Source of the DNA: CAYRVF01 sp964427535
GTDB taxonomy: Bacteria > Chloroflexota > Ktedonobacteria > Ktedonobacterales > JADMIN01
NCBI GenBank assembly: GCA_964427535.1
Contig: CAYRVF010000013.1
Coordinates: 1 to 57,721 of the forward strand
Length of the DNA stretch: 57,721 bases
Reading direction: 5' to 3'
Shown one piece after another: positions 52,188 through 57,721 of the stretch. The position numbers and the translations under genes were made by a program. Numbering within the stretch: the stretch's first letter is position 1; every line of letters begins with the position of its first letter. The notes beneath the pieces were generated by a model. That model did not search any database. It was given only the letters and a program-made list of their open reading frames with translations, and was not told the origin of the DNA.

Positions 52188-53288
52188 CTACTCGGACGTG
52201 CCGTTCTGCGTACTACCGCGCGCCATGCCCGCCGCGACAGACTCGGCGTGCTGGCTGGCGAGGTAATACGAGATCGTCAGCGGGCGCCCTGGGATGCTCG
52301 TCTTGACGACGGCTGGCTCAGCGCCGCTGTCGGCGGTGCTTCGAGTGATCGAGCGAATAGTGTACGTGGACTTCCCCTGCGACTCGTAGTAGGTGCGCAT
52401 CGTCAGCTCGGCCAGCAGCCCCATCAGCAGCACCTGCACCGAGAGCACGAAGACGATCGCCCCCAGCAAGGTCAGCGGGTTGTTGTGCAGCCGCACGTAG
52501 GGCGGCACAAAAGACTCAATCAGCGCGACCAACACGATCAGGAAGCTGAGCATGCCCAGACCGACGCCCACTGTCCCGAAGGCATAGAGCGGCTTGGTGC
52601 CGTAGCTCCCGAGGAATTTGACCGTGATCAGGTCCAGCACGACCCGCACGGTGCGCGAGAGCCCGTACTTCGACTTGCCGAATTGTCGGGCGCGGTGATT
52701 GACCGGCATTTCGGTGATGCGAGCGCCGTTCCACGAGGCATACGCGGGAATAAACCGGTGCATCTCGCCATAGAGCCGCACTGGTTCGAGGACTTCACGC
52801 CGATAGGCCTTGAGGGTGCAGCCGTAGTCGTGCAGATGCACACCGGTCACGGTCGAGATCAGCGCGTTGGCCGCCTTCGAGGGCAACGTGCGCGTGACAA
52901 ACGCGTCGTGGCGGTCCTTTCGCCAGCCGCTTACGACGTCGTAGCCTTCCTCCATCTTCGCGAGCAGCGCGCCGATATCGCGGGGGTCGTTCTGCATGTC
53001 GGCATCCATCAGGACGATGATGGTCCCGCTGCTCCCGTCGATTCCGGCGGAGATCGCCGCCGTCTGCCCGTGATTGCGCCGGAAGCGAATCACCATCACC
53101 GTGGGGTCGTCCAGGGCGATCTGCTGAAGGCGCCACGCACTGCCGTCGCTGCTGCCATCGTCGACGAAGATCATCTCGTAGGAGCGGTGCAGATCTTCGA
53201 GCGCGGTTTTCAGCTCGGCATAGACGAGCGGGATGTTCTCTTCTTCATTGTAAATCGGCAGAATCACCGAAACCGATGGTGACGGCAT
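52188..53288 (-). CDS. Polyprenyl-phosphate glycosyltransferase (DPM/ArnC-like GT2)
   Basis: This 366-residue enzyme has a GT-A domain with VSVILPIYNEEENIPLVY at its start, the nucleotide site FVDDGSSDGS and the DxD motif LMDADMQNDPRD. HGQTAAISAG and the later RARQFGKSKYGLSR are characteristic of the DPM1/ArnC branch. Two C-terminal membrane helices (~230-260 and ~275-305) complete the fold. Such enzymes load a sugar onto undecaprenyl phosphate on the inner face, which GT-C enzymes then use outside. It is thus the natural donor-maker for the GT-C fusion in the same operon. A ~50-residue polar tail follows. Confidence 0.9.
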   Translation of the reverse strand: MPSPSVSVILPIYNEEENIPLVYAELKTALEDLHRSYEMIFVDDGSSDGSAWRLQQIALDDPTVMVIRFRRNHGQTAAISAGIDGSSGTIIVLMDADMQNDPRDIGALLAKMEEGYDVVSGWRKDRHDAFVTRTLPSKAANALISTVTGVHLHDYGCTLKAYRREVLEPVRLYGEMHRFIPAYASWNGARITEMPVNHRARQFGKSKYGLSRTVRVVLDLITVKFLGSYGTKPLYAFGTVGVGLGMLSFLIVLVALIESFVPPYVRLHNNPLTLLGAIVFVLSVQVLLMGLLAELTMRTYYESQGKSTYTIRSITRSTADSGAEPAVVKTSIPGRPLTISYYLASQHAESVAAGMARGSTQNGTSE

Positions 53289-53368
53289 GTATGCCCTGCC
53301 CTTCTCGGGTGGTGTCGGCGCGCGGCACGCGAATAGTCAGTGCTGTCGCATAGCCGGCAACTGACGAC

Positions 53369-55348
53369 TCACATGTCGATGGGTGCGCCAGACGAGACAG
53401 CCACGATATCGGACGGTCTGGGTTGCCGTGTGCTCAGATACTGCTCAATCCACAACTGGAAGATGAGCAGTTGCCAGAGTTTGTGCGCGTGGTTGTGGGT
53501 GCCCGCGAGATGCTCGTCAATCAGCCGCTGCACGTAGCGCGGCTGGAAGTAGCCATGCCGACACAGTCGTGTTGGCGACAGGGTGTCTAGCATCAGATCG
53601 CGCAGGTCGTGGCGCAACCACGACTTGTATGGGATGTTGAAGCCAAGCTTGCTCCGGCCCAACACCTCCTCAGGAAGGCGCCGCTCCATCGCCCGCCGCA
53701 GCAGGTATTTGGTTACGCCGCGACGGAGCCGCAACGACGGAGGCAGTCGAGCCACGAACTCGTAGAGCGTGTAGTCGAGGAAGGGGCCGCGTGTCTCGAG
53801 CGAGACGGCCATGCTCATCCGGTCGACTTTGAAGAGAATATCGTCCGGCAGATACCGCTTGATGTCGGCGTACTGTTGCTGGTCGAGGGGATGCTGGCTT
53901 CCGCTATCTGCGAGCAGCGCGACGATCGCGGGATCGGCGACGGTCGTGAATGGGCGCGACGGTTCGACCAGCAACTCGTTCAACTCGTCGTCGCGCCAGA
54001 ACATCTGCCAGCGGACCTGCTGCAGCTCGCGTGGCAATGATGCGCCCTCGACGACGCGGTGGACGATGTCGCTCCACGACTTCTTCTGCTCGGAGTGTGG
54101 AAGATACGACGAGAGCGCCGCGATTGACTGGAAGAGCGACTTCGGCAGGGGATCGAGATAGGTCGCGGTGAACTGTTGCGCGCGATACCAGTCGTACCCT
54201 GCCAGCAGCTCGTCGCCGCCGTCGCCAGCGAGCGCGACCGTCACATGCTTGCGCGCCGACCGCGAGACGAGATAGGTCGGCACGGCCGAGGCGTCGGCGA
54301 ATGGTTCATCAAGCATGCGAGTGACGGTGTGAATCAGCTCGGTGGCGTCAGGCCGCAGTCGCTCGACATGGTGATCGGTGGCGAAGTGCTGGGCGATCAG
54401 GTTCGCGTAGCGTAGTTCACTGTATGATGTCTCGTCGAAGTCGATGGTGAACGTCTTGACGGGGTCACCGCTCAACTCTGCCATCAGCGCGATAACACTA
54501 CTGGAGTCGATGCCCCCGCTCAGGAACGCACCCAGCGGGACGTCCGCGATGAGCCTGCGCTTGACCGCCGCTCGAAGGAGATCGTACAGCTCGTCGGCAT
54601 AGTCATCTAAGCTGGTGTGGGCCGTGCTCGCGCCCGGACCGCTGAACTGCACGTTCCAGTAGCGTTGCGGCTGCCACGCCGCCGACTCGCGCCCGATCGC
54701 ACGCCCATCCAGCGGCACGTCCAGCACGTGTGCCGCGGGAAGCTTGTAGATATTCTCGAAGATGCTCTCGGGCGCCGGAATGTATTCATATTCAAGATAC
54801 GTATGCAGCGCGGACATCGAGAGTTCCGGCGTGTCGGGCACATAGCTCACCAGCGCCTTCAGCTCCGAGGCAAACGCGAACCTGCGCCCATCGCTCCAGT
54901 AGTAGAGCGGCTTGACGCCCAGCCGGTCGCGCGCCAGCAGCACCCGCTGTTTGCGGCTGTCGAAGATGGCGAAAGCGAACATACCGTTGAACCGCGGGAC
55001 ACAGTCCATGCCCCATTCTTCGTAGGCGTGGATGATGACTTCGCTGTCGGAGCGGGAGCGGAACACGTGACCCCGCCGTTCGAGCTCCGGCACAAGGGTC
55101 TGAAAGTTGTAAATCTCACCATTGAAGACGAGCCAGACGGTGCCGTCCTCATTGGGCATCGGTTGATGGCCGGTGGGAGTAAGATCGATGATTGCCAGCC
55201 GGGTGAAGCCGAGGCTTGCCCCAGGTTGAACGAGATAGCCTTCGTCGTCTGGTCCCCTGTGTCGCTGAGCCGCCACCATCATGCGCAGCGTGTCCTCGCT
55301 CGCCGCGAGCTCGCTGTTGAGATGCAGAACACCGCAGATCCCGCACAT
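53369..55348 (-). CDS. asnB: Asparagine-synthetase-type glutamine amidotransferase
   Basis: The start is set by MCGICGVLHLN: Cys2 must be exposed as the catalytic nucleophile, and AGGAGAAGG lies just upstream. The 659 residues carry a class II glutaminase domain (~2-215; RGPDDEGY, FNGEIYNF) and a synthetase domain (~235-640). Its ATP loop is FLSGGIDSSSV, followed by VALAGDGGDELLAGYDWY. It makes an amide from a carboxylate using glutamine and ATP. In glycan loci such proteins often amidate uronic acids rather than aspartate, and a ugd is nearby. Free asparagine synthesis is the alternative. The gene symbol reflects family only. Confidence 0.88.
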   Translation of the reverse strand: MCGICGVLHLNSELAASEDTLRMMVAAQRHRGPDDEGYLVQPGASLGFTRLAIIDLTPTGHQPMPNEDGTVWLVFNGEIYNFQTLVPELERRGHVFRSRSDSEVIIHAYEEWGMDCVPRFNGMFAFAIFDSRKQRVLLARDRLGVKPLYYWSDGRRFAFASELKALVSYVPDTPELSMSALHTYLEYEYIPAPESIFENIYKLPAAHVLDVPLDGRAIGRESAAWQPQRYWNVQFSGPGASTAHTSLDDYADELYDLLRAAVKRRLIADVPLGAFLSGGIDSSSVIALMAELSGDPVKTFTIDFDETSYSELRYANLIAQHFATDHHVERLRPDATELIHTVTRMLDEPFADASAVPTYLVSRSARKHVTVALAGDGGDELLAGYDWYRAQQFTATYLDPLPKSLFQSIAALSSYLPHSEQKKSWSDIVHRVVEGASLPRELQQVRWQMFWRDDELNELLVEPSRPFTTVADPAIVALLADSGSQHPLDQQQYADIKRYLPDDILFKVDRMSMAVSLETRGPFLDYTLYEFVARLPPSLRLRRGVTKYLLRRAMERRLPEEVLGRSKLGFNIPYKSWLRHDLRDLMLDTLSPTRLCRHGYFQPRYVQRLIDEHLAGTHNHAHKLWQLLIFQLWIEQYLSTRQPRPSDIVAVSSGAPIDM

Positions 55349-55484
55349 GTGTCCTTCTCCTGTCACTTCGTCCGTGATCGACCTGGGTGCTGTGGGGAGC
55401 GTTCCGCTGTAGGCAACAGAAGGACGGTAGTCCGCCTGCTGCGTTACTGAGATTGATTGATGTCGCGTCTTGCGATGGAATGCG

Positions 55485-56696
55485 CTAGGCGAATGCCTGC
55501 CGGAGCTGAATGCCCTGGTAGGCGCTGGCTGTGCGCGAGAGGTAGCTGCCATAGCTATATTTGCTCAACGCGATCGCGCGAGCGTTCTGTGCAAGACGTC
55601 GTCGGAGCGCTTCATCGCTCAGGAGCCGCACTGCTCCGTTGGCGAGCGCCTCACCTGTCGGGTCAACAAGGAGGGCGATGTCGGGTGTGAGTACCTGAGT
55701 GTGTGAGCGAATGTTGGTGGCGAGAATGGGCCGATCGGCGTACAGGTACGAGTAGATTTTCAGCGGCGTGTTGGTCCCATGGACACGCGGGCTAAGAAGG
55801 ACATCCGCCAGGTCGTTGAAGAGCGGCATTTCCTCGGGCGGACGCTGTCCGGGCAACCTCACCGCCGCCTCAACGCCGAGCCGCCGAGCGAGCGCACGCG
55901 CCGCCTCAACCTGATCAGGGCGGCCGCCGACGAGTACATACCTGGCATCGGGAAAGCGCTCGAGTACGGATGGGATGCTCTCAATTACCAGATCGACTCC
56001 CTGATACACCTCGAACGTTCCGGTATAGACGAGCACCGGACCTGGCTGCTCTGGCAGGTCCAACTCAGCGCACAGTTGGGCTCGCTGGGTGGTGCGGTCC
56101 AACGGCGTGGTGGACCCTTCGCCATCCTCCAACGCGGCAAGCGACGTGTTCTCGATCAGGATCGTCGGCTTGTCAGGGGCCATTGCCGCGACGCTGTCTT
56201 CTAGCTCCGGGCAAATGACAATCACCTGACTCGCACTGCGAACGATAAGTCGCTCGCATGCACGCACCATCCATACGAGGAAGGGAAACCGTCCGTACGG
56301 CGTATTCGAGATCTGCTCGGCAAGATCGGAGTGCATGTCAAAGATGTGAGGGATGCGAAATGTCCACCCAAGCAGCGCGCCGAATACGCCCGCCTCTTCG
56401 TGTGTGTGGATGCAGTCGTAGCGGTGTCGCAGTAAGAGGCCCGACGCGCGCAAAAAGAGCAGCGCATCGAGCGGCAGTTTCGCCAGCGACGGGCCGATCT
56501 TGATGTGGCTGAGAAACGGGACGGGCCACGTGCGGTAGATGCGCGTGCCGGGAAGGGTCGCATTGTCGCCGATTGGATACGTGACCAGATCGATTTCGTG
56601 GCCTAGTATGCCAAGCGCGCGCGCGCGATGATACACGCTGAACGGCGTGCCACGCGGCTCAAAGCATGGCTCGGGTGCCAGCATCAGGATATGCAT
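55485..56696 (-). CDS. Family 4 glycosyltransferase of the glycan locus
   Basis: The ATG giving MHILMLAPEPCFEPRGTPFS is chosen, with AAGGGA ~10 nt upstream; 403 residues. The GT-B N-domain has the flexible GTPFSVYHRARAL loop and DCIHTHEEAGVFGALLG. The donor domain has LVYTGTFEVYQGVDLVIESI, YVLVGGRPDQVEAARAL and LPGQRPPEEMPLF. The last contact motif SPRVHGTNTPLKIYSYLY replaces the common EPxGxxxxE arrangement, so the sugar contact is slightly unusual. It is cytoplasmic, and likely adds a sugar to a lipid-linked intermediate. It is the first gene of the long minus-strand locus. Confidence 0.85.
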   Translation of the reverse strand: MHILMLAPEPCFEPRGTPFSVYHRARALGILGHEIDLVTYPIGDNATLPGTRIYRTWPVPFLSHIKIGPSLAKLPLDALLFLRASGLLLRHRYDCIHTHEEAGVFGALLGWTFRIPHIFDMHSDLAEQISNTPYGRFPFLVWMVRACERLIVRSASQVIVICPELEDSVAAMAPDKPTILIENTSLAALEDGEGSTTPLDRTTQRAQLCAELDLPEQPGPVLVYTGTFEVYQGVDLVIESIPSVLERFPDARYVLVGGRPDQVEAARALARRLGVEAAVRLPGQRPPEEMPLFNDLADVLLSPRVHGTNTPLKIYSYLYADRPILATNIRSHTQVLTPDIALLVDPTGEALANGAVRLLSDEALRRRLAQNARAIALSKYSYGSYLSRTASAYQGIQLRQAFA

Positions 56697-57010
56697 GCGC
56701 CCGCGATCCCTTCTTCCCACAATACCCATGTCACCTACACGACACACCAACCAGCCGTCTTCTCCGACCACGAATGCGTCCACGGAACATTCTCGCGGCA
56801 TCTGGCGTCTCTTCATCGCGGGCGCAGTCGTCGGGAGGTCTCTCGTGGACTGCGGGTTGGGACGCGTATCTATCGCTGCAACCCGCACCACGGCGTCTGA
56901 GATAAGAAGCCGCTACCGGCGGTCTGTGGCGACCGTATCTCGTCACTCGCGCCCTGCGAGTCGTCCTCCGCACGCACCACGTTGCCCATGTGCCTATTGG
57001 TCGGATGTCA

Positions 57011-57084
57011 GGTCCCGGATTACCCTCGCGCTGCCAAGTTATGCAGCATCGCGTCGACAGGCGGCGCGAGGGTAATCCGGGACC
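57011..57084. repeat. Long imperfect inverted repeat (25-bp arms)
   Basis: Arms 57011-57035 and 57060-57084 match over 25 bp with one mismatch, around a 24-bp centre. The ends read GGTCCCGGATTACCC and GGGTAATCCGGGACC. It could be a small non-autonomous mobile element, a structured RNA or a terminator. No target duplication is visible. Confidence 0.7.
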
Positions 57085-57451
57085 GTGAAGCAGCTACTGG
57101 CTGCTTTGCACTTCTGAGTGCTCACGCTGGAGGTGAATGGCCCAAGGATTCTCACTACAACTGGCCGGTATCACGCCCGACAGTCGCTGGAGACACTCGA
57201 CACCCTTGCCGAGTGGCATCTTACAGCCGAGCTAATCCCTGGCTGTCGATATAGGAGGGTACCGGACAGAGGAGCGGGACAGCCACCATAGAACTGTGAG
57301 TCTTTTTGATTCGCGGTTGCACCTACTGGCATCTACCTTGAATCTGGCATGTATGCGTTTCGTGGCATACTCAAAACTGCGTACTCAGAACTATCCAAAC
57401 TGGCCAATCACGCTTGGTTAGTATCAGGTACGACTACGGTAGCATTACCGA

Positions 57452-57466
57452 GTACTCATTGAGTAC
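57452..57466. promoter_or_regulatory. 15-bp perfect palindrome, candidate operator
   Basis: GTACTCATTGAGTAC has 7-bp perfect arms around one central base, in an AT-rich stretch 129 bp beyond the stop of the sigma factor gene. Two other TACTCA half-sites lie within 90 bp upstream. Confidence 0.35.
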
Positions 57467-57594
57467 CACATCGGCACCTTCGCTGGACTGTGTGAGGATC
57501 GTGGCGCTCAGGACTCCGTCACGTGAGAAGCCGTCGGCCGCGACCGGCCGTTTGATGCTGCGTTGTCCTTGCCGGGGACGCTTGTGCCGGCCGG

Positions 57595-57721
57595 CTACGC
57601 GTGTTGCGGTCTCTTCCATCTTGTCAGGGGCGCTAGCATCGCCCAGTCGGAGAGGATGACCAGATCAAGCTGGCGCAGGTGCTCGGGGTCGGCGACCAGG
57701 TCGATCGCCACGATCTTGTCG
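57595..57721 (-). CDS. C-terminus of a sigma-70 family (ECF, SigJ-like) factor, 5' end outside window
   Basis: Only the last 41 codons are present, running off the right edge. The visible sequence DKIVAIDLVADPEHLRQLDL is a typical end of ECF sigma factors that carry a SnoaL-like C-terminal domain (ECF41/SigJ group). The usual protein stops shortly after this motif; here about 20 further residues follow, ending in a basic stretch (RWKRPQHA). The C-terminal domain in that group controls sigma activity. Nothing can be said about the missing part. Confidence 0.72.
   Translation of the reverse strand, partial: DKIVAIDLVADPEHLRQLDLVILSDWAMLAPLTRWKRPQHA

Larger units (their letters stand above)
56697..57594. 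other. Non-coding region upstream of the glycan locus
   Basis: I see no convincing gene in these 898 bp; short frames here overlap repeats and lack domain features. The region holds a long inverted repeat (57011-57084), a 6-bp stem ACAGCC/GGCTGT (57223-57246), three TACTCA motifs (57368-57373, 57382-57389 region, 57453-57458) and a 15-bp palindrome. The part from ~57300 to 57480 is markedly AT-richer. Promoters for the minus-strand locus should lie here. Confidence 0.5.

Noticed and set aside
56982..57254. A 90-residue plus-strand frame in the gene-free region
   Set aside because: Much of it is the inverted repeat at 57011-57084, and no ribosome-binding site precedes it.
57434..57619. A 61-residue minus-strand frame that could be taken for a transposase scrap
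   Set aside because: It overlaps the end of the sigma factor gene in another frame and has no transposase motif.
1..57721. tRNA, rRNA and CRISPR features
   Set aside because: I looked through the intergenic stretches for T-arm-like sequences, rRNA cores and regularly spaced repeats and found none. A small tRNA could still be missed by eye; a tRNA covariance search would settle it.

Overview
The window is GC-rich bacterial chromosomal DNA with no recognisable rRNA, tRNA, CRISPR array, phage or intact insertion sequence. The best clue to the host is the LuxR/MalT-type regulator at 28002-31214. In front of its ATPase it carries an N-terminal module of the kind I recall from Ktedonobacteria (phylum Chloroflexota). 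Lipoproteins with Gly/Ser-rich linkers, large multi-PAS/GAF kinases and a DUF1707/LiaF-like protein fit that placement. The assignment is inference and was not tested by any search.

Layout. (1) 1-4479, plus strand: the 3' part of an MGDG-synthase-type glycosyltransferase, a DUF1385 membrane protein, a dual-specificity-type phosphatase and a PQQ-type beta-propeller lipoprotein. (2) 4509-9373, minus strand: a tight operon of a multi-membrane glycosyltransferase, a HEAT-repeat membrane protein and a processive GT2, probably an exopolysaccharide module. Upstream on the same strand lie a LiaF-like protein and an SGNH-hydrolase lipoprotein. The latter shares a short divergent promoter region with galE. 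(3) 11386-20075: galE, a DUF4388-like protein, a membrane-anchored trypsin-like protease, a DUF4190 protein, serine hydroxymethyltransferase and an EF-G-like GTPase. (4) 20240-31214: two large sensor kinases separated by a coiled-coil protein, then the divergent LuxR/MalT regulator. (5) 31479-37905: an SCP2-like protein, a glycogen-debranching-type glucosidase, a GT4, an AI-2E-type membrane protein and a GNAT acetyltransferase. A 10-N assembly gap at 34155-34164 lies between two homologous hairpins.

(6) 37971-56696: a long minus-strand surface-glycan locus. Read in transcription order it holds a GT4, an asparagine-synthetase-like amidotransferase, a DPM-type GT2, a sugar-nucleotide epimerase, a fusion of an LPG-synthase-type membrane domain with a membrane-fusion (HlyD-like) domain, a TPR membrane protein, a GT-C enzyme fused to rhamnosidase-like beta-sandwich modules, a glycosidase-like lipoprotein, a secreted cysteine-rich protein, a methyltransferase, UDP-glucose dehydrogenase and a LuxR-type regulator with a degenerate receiver. 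The enzymes suggest synthesis of an acidic, possibly amidated surface polysaccharide, with several proteins positioned to build, move or trim it outside the membrane. The window ends in the C-terminus of a sigma factor on the minus strand.

The points most worth a second look are the LPG-TM/membrane-fusion-protein fusion with a strong internal ribosome-binding site, the GT-C/beta-sandwich fusion beside it, the regulator that lacks its phosphoacceptor Asp and a normal start codon, and the paired covarying hairpins around the assembly gap.
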